64,000 nt of DNA from Sambucus nigra (Eukaryota > Streptophyta > Magnoliopsida > Dipsacales > Adoxaceae), in the NCBI GenBank assembly GCA_949130495.1, contig OX422221.1, forward strand, positions 28,126,917-28,190,916, written 5' to 3'. The translations under genes and the position numbers were made by a program. Below, one piece after another: positions 34,291 through 46,268 of the stretch (the stretch's first letter is position 1; each line of letters starts with the position of its first letter). The notes below the pieces were generated by a model, which saw only the letters and a program-made list of their open reading frames with translations, searched no databases and had not been told where the DNA came from.

Positions 34291-35019
34291 TGTAACACCC
34301 CACCTAATAAGATACCGGGCGATCACTCCAATATTAAATTAAAACAGGAGTCTCATATGGATCATTCTTAGTATCACTGTCGAAAATCCATTTAATTACT
34401 AATAAACTATTAGGCCGGTGTCAAAATTTTAACTTTACTACTCTTTTTAATAACTATAAATAAAACATCCACATAGTTTTGCGGAAATGAAACTGAAATC
34501 AAATAAAATAACCGAACACTCGGTCAAAATATACAACCATATCGAATGATGCTCTAAAAGAATAAATAAATGCACTTCGACCATTGGCCCAAATATTTAT
34601 ACAGTACCTCTTATCTAGAGTACAAGGATAGAAGCGTCTATCGATAATCCTGCACGCATCCACAACTGTTGCAGCTGACGTCTGACTCGAAAGATGTGTC
34701 ATCCAGGCGTCCCTGTGTCTGGACACCTATATATATATATATATATATAATATAGGAAGAAAGGAAAAGTAGATAAACGGGTCAGAGCCCGAGTTTTGAA
34801 AATATTTTGCAAGTGCATAAATGCCTTATTTTTAGAAAAAGGTTTTACCTCATATTTAAGTTTGGTATCGCACTCCCATGAGATACCCCTCACCTCTCCA
34901 CTAACAGTGCACTCCTAGCGCATCCCTCTAAACATCCTAGTCAAGCTATCCTCCTAAACTAGTCTATCACTAACCCACTATCAATCCTAGATAGTCCAAG
35001 CAATGTACTAAGGGCTAAA

Positions 35020-35350
35020 CTTCACCCCAGTCTCAACGCTATGCCATGTTCGTGCGTGGGGTGTCTCGCAAAGTGAAATCCAAACAAGGAACCCCCCAGA
35101 TACACTACTACGCGGCACGGTCGATCGTCGAGATCCTCCAGTCCCTCAGTACAGAAAAATATAAATAAATATATATATACCATAAACATTTATAATATTA
35201 GAGCACTAAGGATTAAACTTCTCCCCAGTCTCAACACAATGCCATATTCGTGCGTGGGGTGTCTCGCAAAGCGAAATCCAAACAAGGAACCCCCCCGATA
35301 CACTACTATGCGGCAAGGTCGATCGTCGGGATCCATTAGACCCTCGGCAT
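35020..35350 (-). repeat. tandem pair of hairpin modules in LTR A (period ~198 bp)
   Basis: Each has 'ccccagtctcaac', 'tgcgtggggtgtctcgcaaa', 'gaaatccaaacaaggaacc', 'gatacactact' and 'cggtcgatcgtcg/aggtcgatcgtcg'. Sense-strand TTTCGC-ttt-GCGAGA can form a short hairpin. Copy 1 has lost one pair (gtgaaa). Confidence 0.85.
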
Positions 35351-36585
35351 TCGATTTATCCATATATATACATATTACCATATACATCCGGATCTATCTC
35401 CCGGAATGAGAATTCATTTACAAAGTATTTATCAATACTTATCATTTTTATCTGAAAAGTTTCCATTTCCCTTCTCATATCCAGGAAATGTATTTAAAAG
35501 CCAATTCATTATCATGAATTGCTTTAATAAATCATATACCTTTTTAAAAGACAATTTTATTATCATAAAAATGCTTTTCCATTTCAAAATATCCCATTTT
35601 CCTCTTTATATTCAGGAAATGTATTCAAAGCCATTTTCATTATCATAAAAATGCTTTGATCATATCATATGCTTCCACAACCCTTCTTCCATCCGGGAGT
35701 GTTACCGAAGCTAAACCTTTATCCCATTTCCTTCCTATATCTAGGAAATGTAATTAAAGCCAATCCATTATCATGAATTGCTTTAATATATAACGCGTTC
35801 TAAGACCGCCCGTCCGGATTTCTCCACTGTGTGCGCCCCTAAATGGCTATCATCTTCCAGGGCCTATAATCAAGACAACCTGGGATCCTACATCGCAAGA
35901 CGTTGGGAAGCGGCCATATGACTGCGGGATAGTCAAGACCACACCCGAAATCTCCTAACCAGCGCAGAAAAATACAACAAACGCTCATATGGCCTATAGG
36001 ACTATATCCACCCTGCGTTAATTTGTCAGGGGGCTTCACCATACGCACGCAACTTCTCTTATGATAGAGATTTAGAGAGGTGTGTATCCTCAATTTTTAT
36101 CGTTTATGAAAATCATTTGTCTTTCCATTTTGAAAATATTCATATTTTATTTTCAAAATCATTATCTCATATCATATATATACTTAATCACATAGTGTAT
36201 ATATATATATATATATACCCTATATTCCTCCTCGAATATATAAATGGCCGTTAATGCCAATGATATCTAGCGATGACCATTAATCCCAAAGATTCTCTCA
36301 AAGAATCATAATCATGCATTCATATAAGCATGATATTAAACCCAAAGTATTTCTTCACTTCGATAAATAATAATCACCTTAATTATCTCTTAAGGAATTT
36401 ATTGGATATATCCAATTATACTAATTCACTCTAAGTGAATATACACATATACAAATATTACCAATTCATCAAGCCCTTTAGGACATAACCCTCTATAATA
36501 CTCTAATTTGGAAGGCCCTTAAACATTAAACTCAAAAAGGAGAAATAATCTTAATCTCCAAAATCTTGGGCTGAAAACAGGGCAC

Positions 36586-36708
36586 CGGTCGACCGGTCCT
36601 GGACCCCCGGTCGACCGCGGGTTGTAAATAAGCCTACGAAACAAAGCAGTAGGCCCTTTCTTCTTGACGCGATCGACCGGCCTTAGGGGTGCGGTCGACA
36701 GGTCACCC
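36586..36708 (-). repeat. cluster of GGTCGACCGG-like palindromes, LTR A
   Basis: Four sites: ccggtcgaccggtcc, ccggtcgaccgcgg, cgatcgaccggcc and gcggtcgacaggtc. It is CpG-rich in an AT-rich element, and equivalent sites are present in LTR B and LTR C. Confidence 0.85.
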
Positions 36709-37501
36709 CAAGTCTCCCAAACTAAATTCCTCAAATTCATTTTCCAACAACCCAAATTCATTATCGGGGTTTCTAAACTACCCCAAAAATTATCCCGAAC
36801 ATCTACGCAATTAATTCTAGCCGTAATTTTTGCAATTCCCGATTTGATTTCCGAGTTGATGATTTCAACACGGAGCTGCCATCTTGTAAAAATCATATCA
36901 AATCGTAGAAAAATCTGAAAAATACGCGGTCAGTGACCACGCGACCGTATCGAAAAGATCTACAACTTTCGTGTTTTTTCCGAAAGCTAAATCAATTCTT
37001 TTCCTGGCCAAAAAGGCCCGCTAAAGTGACGGTTACTATTCATCATCTTCTCCGAGACGATTTCGACCATTAAAGCTTCTCCCAAGCTTTTGCCGCCTCA
37101 CCCAACGTCCTACAACCTCAACCAACTACAAATACACATATATTAAGGGTTTTAAACATCCTAGAACCCAAAACCACAAATTAATTTAGGTTAAAATCTA
37201 AGTTCCATAAATTGAAATATTATTTGGGGTTTAATTGTTTTAACTCCCAAAAACCCGTTTTATCCACGATAACCCACCCCAAAACCATTAGGGTTTGTTT
37301 ATACCAAACTACGGTATGAGATATTTATGCAAAAAGATAAATAAAGCAAGTAAACACTTGCCTCGTGGATATAATCCGACGACCTCGAGCCGAATCCCGC
37401 GGAGGTAGGCCGGAATCTCCCCTTTTCTTCCTCTTTTCTTCTTCCTCTCTCTCTTCTCTCCCTTTTCTCTTCTTTCTTTCTCTTTTTCTCCCTCTCCCTC
37501 T

Positions 37502-37512
37502 CTTTATATAGA
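37502..37512 (-). promoter_or_regulatory. TATA box of LARD LTR A
   Basis: Sense strand CTATATAAAGA, ~430 bp from the LTR start, followed downstream by ~100 bp of GA-rich sequence. Conserved at the same place in LTR B and LTR C. The start site would be ~30 bp further on the minus strand. Confidence 0.7.
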
Positions 37513-37942
37513 AAGAAAAGGGTTTAACCCCTTAAAACCCAAAAACGACTCGTTTACCCAATTACGAGTTACTTTTACCTCTAAAATTACCCAAAACTCA
37601 TTTTCGACTATCGGACACTCTTTTCCGACTATCTCGGACATTCCGAGACTCATGGCGCAGTCGAAATTTCCATCCGAGTTACTTGACTGCAAATCACTAT
37701 TCCAACCCAAAATAAATAAATGCGGGTTTTCCAATTAAAAATCTTACCTCATGTCGCTATACTCAACGACGACATATAATTAAAATATTTCGACCTATAT
37801 AGTCCCAAAAATAATCACAACATCCCTCGAAAATAATTTAATCCTCGAAAATCTCAAAAATTACTATTTAAAAAAATTCCCCAAATTCCAATTTATATTT
37901 ATTTATGGAATTTAATCGTCTCCAAAAGGGCGGGTTGTTACA

Positions 37943-37955
37943 TACTCCCCCCCTT
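37943..37955 (-). other. polypurine tract of LARD internal 1
   Basis: Sense strand AAGGGGGGGAGTA abuts the LTR start TGTAACAACC. It is preceded by GAGGATGAAATTCCGTTGT, a sequence like the 3' end of Tekay-type pol regions. Confidence 0.85.
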
Positions 37956-38489
37956 ACAACGGAATTTCATCCTCGAAATTTGGATACAACCTACACCATA
38001 TAACTAGGATCACTCCAAATCCTAATTTCTCAAGGGAAACGATACTAACCCAATGGTTCCCAACCATATGCTACACGACTACCACGATCGTAAAGTGACT
38101 CTAATACGTCACATAATACCCATCATCTATAATGCCTATCGGCATGAATTTCAACCTTATATACTACGCCCATTCTATTCCACGCGGTATATAAAACCAT
38201 CTTACCAAGGTGCCCATACACCTTTTCAACTTGTGCACATCTGCACATCCGTAGTGAACGTCTGACACGTAACACTCTCTCCCAATAAGGATCTCCTTTC
38301 CTCGGTGAAATACTCACCTATGGGTCCTCCCAAACCTTGAAATTCAATTCAATTCGCCACTAACTATACTAAACTTACATCCTAATAATACTAAGGTCTA
38401 TGCGATGTACTACATACGCAAAACTACTATAATCCTAAGTATGTCCCTAGTGCCCAAGGCCTCTCTCAACTCCCGACAATTGCTTGGTT

Positions 38490-38585
38490 TCATGCGTGGG
38501 ACGTCTCGCCAAGGCGAAATCCAAACAAGGAACCCTCTCGTTACACTACTCCCTCGCGTAGTCGGTCATCGAGATATAGCGACCT
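38490..38585 (-). repeat. hairpin module, variant in LARD internal 1
   Basis: 'catgcgtgggacgtctcgcc', then 'aaggcgaaatccaaacaagg', then 'gttacactact' and 'cggtcatcgagatatag'. Here the sense hairpin reads TTTCGCC-tt-GGCGAGA, with one more G-C pair than in the LTR copies. Confidence 0.8.
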
Positions 38586-38984
38586 AAGGCACACCAGCGG
38601 GACGTCCAAAATACTGCCTACACGAAACTACGAACGCATTTCTACTATCTTATCCTTCCGCCCATACGGAAGGAAACCTAATCAATCGAAGTGCCCACTT
38701 TCTGTAAAAGTGTCACGAACATAATACCAAAAATTTATCTCCTCAAAATTTTCCTTTTCATTAAGGCATGACTATTGTCCTCAAATTAATTTCTCTAAGT
38801 CCAACCTCACCCACCCACTTGTGGCGACGGGACCACTTTAGTGCTTTTTCATAGCACAATCTTTCCATAGTATATCAACATCATGTGGCTCATAGCCTAT
38901 AGTGGTTCATCCACACTATAAGACCTTTCCACAAAATCAACATCCTTGAATCCCATAACAGCTCCCCACTCCCGACGCCGTTAA

Positions 38985-39040
38985 GAGTCATGTGTGGAGT
39001 GTCTCGCAAAGCGAAATCCAAACAAAGAACCCCTCCACAC
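38985..39040 (-). repeat. hairpin module, short variant in LARD internal 1
   Basis: 'catgtgtggagtgtctcgca', then 'aagcgaaatccaaacaaag' and 'aacccctccacacatt'. The distal half of the module is not preserved. Confidence 0.75.
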
Positions 39041-40315
39041 ATTAACCCTTGACTTCGTTGGTTATGGAGTACCGTCATTTCAACATGAAACTGGGATATC
39101 CCTATCCCCTAATCCAACAAAAATGTGGTCTGAACTCCTATCTCTAACTAAGAGACATACCACCATGCGCTCGCACTTATTTTTAAGTCCTTGTGCAGAC
39201 AATAATGAGCTTTATGTTCAGCTCAACGAAAATCCTGCGACCTTAAATCATATATATAAGGTCGCTATAAACCCAAATCACGATAAGGAAACCTCTTCTC
39301 ATTGAAGTTCCATTAACCCATAACAAATAAGGTGAACTCAACCTATATCTAGGTGAGACACCGCAACTACAACCCGTTCCCTCCAGGAACCATGGACACG
39401 ATAGTCTTGCCATCATTAGCCTGCTATCGTTCCAAAAACACCATCATCTTATAGAATATATAAAATATAAACACCCGCCGCCTCTATGACGAGTGAAGGA
39501 AAACAAAATCCCGCTATCGCGGAAAAATACATAGACATACATGTTATTATGTTATATTGACCGCCATAACTCAAATTACACACACGATTCTAGGGCTAAC
39601 TAATACCGCGACTTTATCTAGTCACACAAAATATACCTCCTCAATTGAGGTAAAACTCTTAACAACAACTTCATTTTAACAAATTCCCCGAGTGGATGTC
39701 CAACCATGGGGTCCTCGAACATACCCATTCTTTAGTGAGCCCATTCTTCTTGGAAGGGACTCAATATTCATTGCACCTAACTCACTTAGGTACAAGGTTC
39801 ACTTCGCCATAATACTCTTTATTCACCGTCGGCCTCCGGCTGAACCTTAGGGGAATAATTCCCAAAACAGCATTCTTCTCATCCTGCTGATTCATGGGGA
39901 CTCACGGTTAGAACTATCCGTAAGATCCCTTTCGAACCCTCAATTTCCATGAGGAATTCGACTTTAGTACCACTCTCCACTTCAGCGGTACTGCGGTACT
40001 CATAACTACTTATTATTTAGTAGTCGCCACCGAAATCCTTAACAATTACCATAGGGAGAGTGACCTCTACTAAGGTCCTCATCCCAACCTTCTACCAGCT
40101 GCTGCAGCTAAGCCTCACCTCCTGCTTCCATCCAAGCTCCGCACACGATTCTCAAACGAGCGCGCAAAAGATTTCTATAATCTCATAATATGGCGGGAGA
40201 ATGAAATATCACAAGAGAAATCAACAATCCTATTCCCGAGGCTCTATAACAAATCGAGAGCAACGCTGAAAGCGTAGTACGTCCGCACAGATTCCTAAGG
40301 ACACTAGAACCTGAT

Positions 40316-40327
40316 GCTCTGATACCA
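40316..40327 (-). other. primer binding site of LARD internal 1
   Basis: The minus strand reads TGGTATCAGAGC, 2 nt after the LTR end. It is followed by ATCAGGTTCTAGTGTCC, like the leader of Tekay-type elements. Confidence 0.95.
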
Positions 40328-40329
40328 TC

Positions 40330-40764
40330 TGTAACACCCCGCCTAATAAGATACCGGGCGATCACTCCAATATTAAATTAAAACAGGAGTCTCATATGGA
40401 TCATTCTTAGCATCACTATCGAAAATCCATTTAATTACTAATAACCTATTAGGCCGGTGTCAAAATTTTAACTTTACTACTCTTTTTAACAACTGTAAAT
40501 AAAACATCCACACAGTTTTGCGGAAATGAAACTGAAATCAAATAAAATAACCGAACACTCGGTCAAAATATACAACCATATCGAATGATGCTCTAAAAGA
40601 ATAAATAATTGCACTTGGACCATTGGACCGAATATTTATACAGTACCTCTTATCTAGAGTACAAGGATAGAAGCATCTATCGATAATCCTGCACGCATCC
40701 ACAGCTGCTGCACCTGACGTCTGACTCGAAAGATGTGTCATCCAGGCGTCCCTGTGTCTGGACA

Positions 40765-40820
<56 letters not shown>

Positions 40821-42059
40821 AAGAAAGGAAAAGTAGATAAACGGGTCAGAGCCCGAGTTTTGAAAATATTTTGCAAGTGCATAAATGCCTTATTTTTAGA
40901 AAAAGGTTTTACCTCATATTTAAGTTTGGTATCGCACTCCCATGAGATATCCCTCACCTCTCCACTAACAGTGCACTCCTAGCGCATCCCTCTAAACATC
41001 CTAGTCAAGCTATCCTCCTAAACTAGTCTATCACTAACCCACTATCAATCCTAGATAGTCCAAGAAATGTACTAAGGGCTAAACTTCACCCCAGTCTCAA
41101 CGCTATGCCATGTTCGTGCGTGGGGTGTCTCGCAAAGTGAAATCCAAACAAGGAACCCCCCCGATACACTACTACGCGGCAAGGTCGATTGTCGGGATCC
41201 ATTAGACCCTCGGCACTCGATTTATCCATATATATACATATTACCATATACATCCGGATCTATCTCCCGGAATGAGAATTCATTTACAAAGTATTTATCA
41301 ATACTTATCATTTTTATCTCAAAACTTTCCATTTCCCTTCTCATATCCAGGAAATGTATTTAAAAGCCAATTCATTATCATGAATTGCCTTAATAAATCA
41401 TATACCTTTTTAAAAGCCAATTTTATTATCATAAAAATGCTTTTCCGTTTTAAAATATCCCATTTCCCTTTTTATATTCAGGAAATGTATTCAAAGCCAT
41501 TTTCATTATCATAAAAATGCTTTGATCATATCATATGCTTCCACAACCCTTCTTCCATCCGGGAGTGTTACCGAAGCCAAACCTTTATCCCATTTCCCTT
41601 CCTATATCCAGGAAATGTAATTAAAGCCAATCCATTATCATGAATTGCTTTAATATATAACGCGTTCTAAGACCGCCCGTCCGGATTTCTCCACTGTGTG
41701 CGCCCCTAAATGGCTATCATCTTCTAGGGCCTATAATCAAGACAACCTGGGATCCTACATCGCAAGACGTCGGGAAGCGGCCATATGCTTGCGGGATAGT
41801 CAAGACCACACTCGAAATCTACTAACCAGAGCAGAAAAATACAACAAACGCTCATATGGCCTATAGAACTATATCCACCCTGCGTTAATTTGTCAGGGGG
41901 CTTCACCATACGCACGCAACTTCCCTTATGGTAGCGATTTAGAGAGGTGTGTATCCTGAATTTTTATCGTTTACGAAAATCATTTGTCTTTCCATTTTGA
42001 AAATATTCATATTTTATTTTCAAAATCATTATCTCATATCATATATACTTAATCACATA

Positions 42060-42135
<76 letters not shown>

Positions 42136-43852
42136 TCCTCCTCGAATATATAAATGGCCATTAATGCCAATGATATCTAGCGATGACCATTAATCCCAAA
42201 TATTCTCTCAAAGAATCATAATCATGCATTCATATAAGCATGATATTAAACCCAAAGTATTTCTTCACTTCGATAAATAATAATCACCTTAATTATCTCT
42301 TAAGGAATTTATTGGATATTTCCAATTATACTAATTCACTCTAAGTGAATATACACATATACATATATTCCCAATTCATCAAGTCCTTTAGGACATAACC
42401 CTCTATAATACTCTAATTTGGAAGGCCCTTAAACATTAAACTCAAAAAGGAGAAATAATCTTAATCTCCAAAATCTTGGGCTGAAAACAGGGCATCGGTC
42501 GACCGGTCCAGGACCCCCGGTCGACCGCGGGTTGTAAATAAGCCTACGAAACAAAGCAGTAGGCCCTTTCTTCTTGTTGTGGTCGACCGGCGTTAGGGGC
42601 GCGGTCGACCGGTCACCCCAGGTCTCCCAAACTAAATTCCTCAAATTCATTTTCCAACAACTCAAATTCATTATCGAGGTTTCTAAACTACCCCAAAAAT
42701 TATCCCGAACATCTACGCAATTAATTCTAGCCGTAATTTTTCCAATTCCCGATTTGATTTCCGAGTTGATGATTTCAACCCGGAGCTGCCATCTTGTAAA
42801 AATCATATCAAATCGTAGAAAAATCAAACAAATACGCGATTGGTGCCCGCGCGACCGTATCGAAAAGATCTACAACTTTCGTGTTTGTCCTAAAGCTAAA
42901 TGAATTCTTTTCCTTGCCAAAAAGGCCCCCTAAAGTGACGGGTTACTATTCATCGTCTTCTCCGAGACGATTTCGGCCATTAAAGCTTCTCCCAAGCTTT
43001 TGTCGCCTCACACAACGTCCTACAACCTCAACCAACTACAAATACACATATATTAAGGGTTTTAAACATCCTAGAACCCAAAACCACTAATTAATTTAGG
43101 TTAAAACCTAAGTTCCATAAATTGAAATATTATTTGGGGTTTAATTGTTTTAACTCCCAAAAACCCGTTTTATCCACGATAACCCACCCCAAAACCATTA
43201 GGGTTTGTTTATACCAAACTACGGTATGAGATATTTATGCAAAAAGATAAATAAAGCAAGTAAACACTTGCCTCATGGATATAATCCGACGACCTCGAGC
43301 CGAATCCCGCGGAGGTAGACCGGAATCTCCCCTTTTCTTCCTCTTTTCTTCTTCCTCTCTCTCTTCTCTCTCTTTTCTCTTCTTTCTTTCTATTTTTCTC
43401 CCTCTCCCTCTCTTTATATAGAAAGAAAAGGGTTTAACCCCTTAAAACCCAAAAACGACTCGTTTACCCAATTACGAGTTACTTTTACCTCTAAAATTAC
43501 CCAAAACTCATTTTCGACTATCGGACACTCTTTTCCGACTATCTCGAACATTCCGAGACTCATGGCGCAGTCAAAATTTCCATCCGAGTTACTTGACCGT
43601 AAATCACTATTCCAACCCAAAATAAATAAATGCGGGTTTTCCAATTAAAAATCTTACCTCATGTCGCTTTACTCAACGGCGACATATAATTAAAATATTT
43701 CGACCTATATAGTCCCAAAAATAATCACAACATCCCTTGAAAATCATTTAATCCTCAAAAATCTCAAAAATTACTATTTAAGAAAATTCCCCAAATTCCA
43801 ATTTATATTTATTTATGGAATTTAATCGTCTTCAAAAGGGCGGGTTGTTACA
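40330..43852 (-). repeat. LARD LTR B (middle LTR)
   Basis: 3523 bp, same ends as A and C. Only one hairpin module is present (near 41125), and it is a hybrid of the two seen in A and C. The (TA)n tracts are long: about 50 bp at 40769-40818 and 70 bp at 42059-42128. The GGTCGACCGG cluster (42496-42618) is the best preserved of the three. Confidence 0.95.
43411..43421 (-). promoter_or_regulatory. TATA box of LARD LTR B
   Basis: Sense CTATATAAAGA at the same offset as in LTR A, followed by a GA-rich leader. Confidence 0.7.
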
Positions 43853-46268
43853 TACTCCCCCCCATACAACGGAATTTCGTCCTCAAAATTTGGATACAAC
43901 CTACACCATATAACTAGGATCACTCCAAATCCTAATTTCTCAAGGGAAACGATACTAACCCAATGGTTCCCAACCATATGCAACACGACTACCACGATCG
44001 TAAAGTGACTCTAATACGTCACATAATACCCATCATCTATAATGCCTATCGGCATGAATTTCAACCTTATATACTACGCCCATTCTATTCCAGGCGGTAT
44101 ATAAAACCATCTTACCAAGGTGCCCATACACCTTTCCAACTTGTACACATCTGCACATCCGTAGTGAGCGTCTGACACGTAACACTCTCTCCCAATAAGG
44201 ATCTCTTTTCTTCGGTGAAATACTCACCTATGGGTCCTCCCAAACCTTGAAATTCAGTTCAATTCGCCACTAACTACACTAAACTTACATCCTAATAATA
44301 CTAAGGTCTATACGATGTACTACATACGCGAAACTACTATAATCCTAAGTATGTCCCTAGTGCCCAAGGCCTCTCTCAACTCCCGATAATTGCTTGGTTT
44401 CATGCGTGGGACGTATCGCCAAGGCGAAATCCAAACAAGGAACCCTCCCGTTACACTACTCCCTCGCATAGTCGGTCATCGAGATATAGCGACCTAAGGC
44501 ACACCAGCGGGACGTCCTAAATACTGCCTACACTAAACTACGAACGCATTTCTACTGTCTTATCCTTCCGCCCATACGGAAGGAAACCTAATCAATCGAA
44601 GTGCCCACTTTCTGTAAAAGTGTCACGAACATAATACCCAAAATTTATCTCCTCAAAATTTGCCTTTTCATTAAGGCCTGACTATTGTCCTCAAATCAAT
44701 TTCTCTAAGTCCAACCTCACCCACCCACTTGTGGCGAGGGGACCACATTAGTGCTTTTCCATAGCACAATCTTTCCATAGTATATCAACATCATATAGCT
44801 CATAGCCTATAGTGGTTCATCCACACTATAAGACCTTTCCACAAAATCAACATCCTTGCATCCCATAACAGCTCCCCACTCCCGACGCCGTTAAGAGTCA
44901 TGTGTGGAGTGTCTCGCAAAGCGAAATCCAAACAAGGAACCCCTCCACACATTAACCCTTGACTTCGTTGGTTATGGAGTTTCGTCATTTCAACATGCAA
45001 CCGGGATATCCCAATCCCCTAATCCAACAAAAAGGTGGTCTGAACTCCTATCTCTAACTAAGAGTCATACCACCCTGCGCTCGCACTTATTTTTAAGTCC
45101 TTGCGCAAACAATAATGAGCTTTATGTTCAGCTCAACGAAAATCCTGCGGCCTTAAATCATATATATAAGGTCGCCATAAACCCAAATCATGATAAGGAA
45201 ACCTCTTCTCATTGAAGTTCCATTAACCCATAACAAATAAGGTGAACTCAACCTATATCTAGGTGAGACACCGCAACTACAACCCGTTCCCTCCAGGAAC
45301 CATGGACACGATAGTCTTGCCATCATTAGCCTGCTATCGTTCCAAAAATACCATCATCTTATAGAATATATAAAATATAAACACCCGCCTCTATAACGAG
45401 TGAAGGAAAACAAAATCCCGCTATCGCGAAAAAATACATAGACATACATGTTATTATGTTATCGTGACTGCCATAACTCAAATTACACACACGATTCTAG
45501 GGCTAACTAATACCGCGACTTTATCTAGTCACGCGAAATATACCTCCTCAATTGAGGTAAAACTCATAACAACAACTTCATTTTAACAAATTCCCCAAGT
45601 GGATGTCCAACCATGGGGTCCTCGAACATACCCATTCTTTAGTGAGCCAATCCTTCTTGGAATGGACTTAATATTCATTGCACCTAACTCACTTAGGTAC
45701 AAGGTTCACTTCGCCATAATACTCTTTATTCACCGTCGGCCTCTGGCTGAACCTTAGGCGAATAATTCCCAAAACAACATTCTTCTCATCCTGCTGATTC
45801 ATGGGGACTCACGGTTAGAACTATCTATAAGATCCCTTTCGAACCCTCAATTTCCATGAGGAATTCGACTTTAGTACCACTCTCCACTTCAGCGGTACTG
45901 CGGTACTCATAACTACTTATTATTTAGTAGTCGCCACCGAAATGCTTAACAATTACTGTTAGTGAATTAATCCCCATCTGTTAATCAAAAAGGAAAGAGT
46001 GACCTCTACTAAGGTCCTCATACCAACCTTCTACCAGCTGCTGCAGCTAAGCCTCACCTCCTGCTGCCATCCAATCTCCGCACACGATTCTCAAACGAGC
46101 GCGCAAAAGATTTCTATAATCTCATAATATGGCGGGAGAACGAAATCTCACAAGAGAAATTAACAATCCTATTCCTGAGGCTCTATAACAAATCGAGAGC
46201 AACGCTGAAAGCGTAGTACGTCCGCACAGATTCCTAAGGACACTAGAACCTGATGCTCTGATACCATC
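43853..46268 (-). mobile_element. LARD internal region 2, non-coding (2416 bp)
   Basis: Nearly identical to internal 1, with PPT (TATGGGGGGGAGTA, 43853-43866) and PBS. Differences include an extra ~33 bp near 45958-45992 (gttagtgaattaatccccat and following) where internal 1 has 'ccatagggagag'. It carries the same two module variants (about 44400-44495, 44895-44950). Confidence 0.92.
46255..46266 (-). other. primer binding site of LARD internal 2
   Basis: TGGTATCAGAGC on the minus strand, 2 nt from LTR C. This is the PBS that the full-length sense transcript from LTR C would use. Confidence 0.95.

Larger units (their letters stand above)
34291..37942 (-). repeat. LARD LTR A (3' LTR on the sense strand)
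   Basis: 3652 bp. Ends tgtaacacccc...ggcgggttgttaca on the plus strand. It contains two tandem copies of the hairpin module (near 35061 and 35259), a GGTCGACCGG-type cluster (36586-36708), a CT-rich leader (37418-37500) and a TATA box at 37502-37512. Confidence 0.95.
37943..40329 (-). mobile_element. LARD internal region 1, non-coding (2387 bp)
   Basis: No gag, protease, RT or integrase motif on either strand. The 103-codon plus-strand frame at 38994-39305, antisense to the element, recurs in internal 2 only because the DNA is duplicated. Two further copies of the hairpin module lie here (about 38490-38580 and 38990-39035). Confidence 0.9.

Noticed and set aside
35020..35350. Hammerhead ribozyme (retrozyme) in the repeated module
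   Set aside because: The CUGAUGA and GAAA core boxes are not present in the right order; GATGACC is only a partial resemblance.
38994..45215. 103-codon plus-strand frame present in both LARD internals (38994-39305, 44904-45215)
   Set aside because: Antisense to the element, overlaps a hairpin module and is conserved only by duplication.
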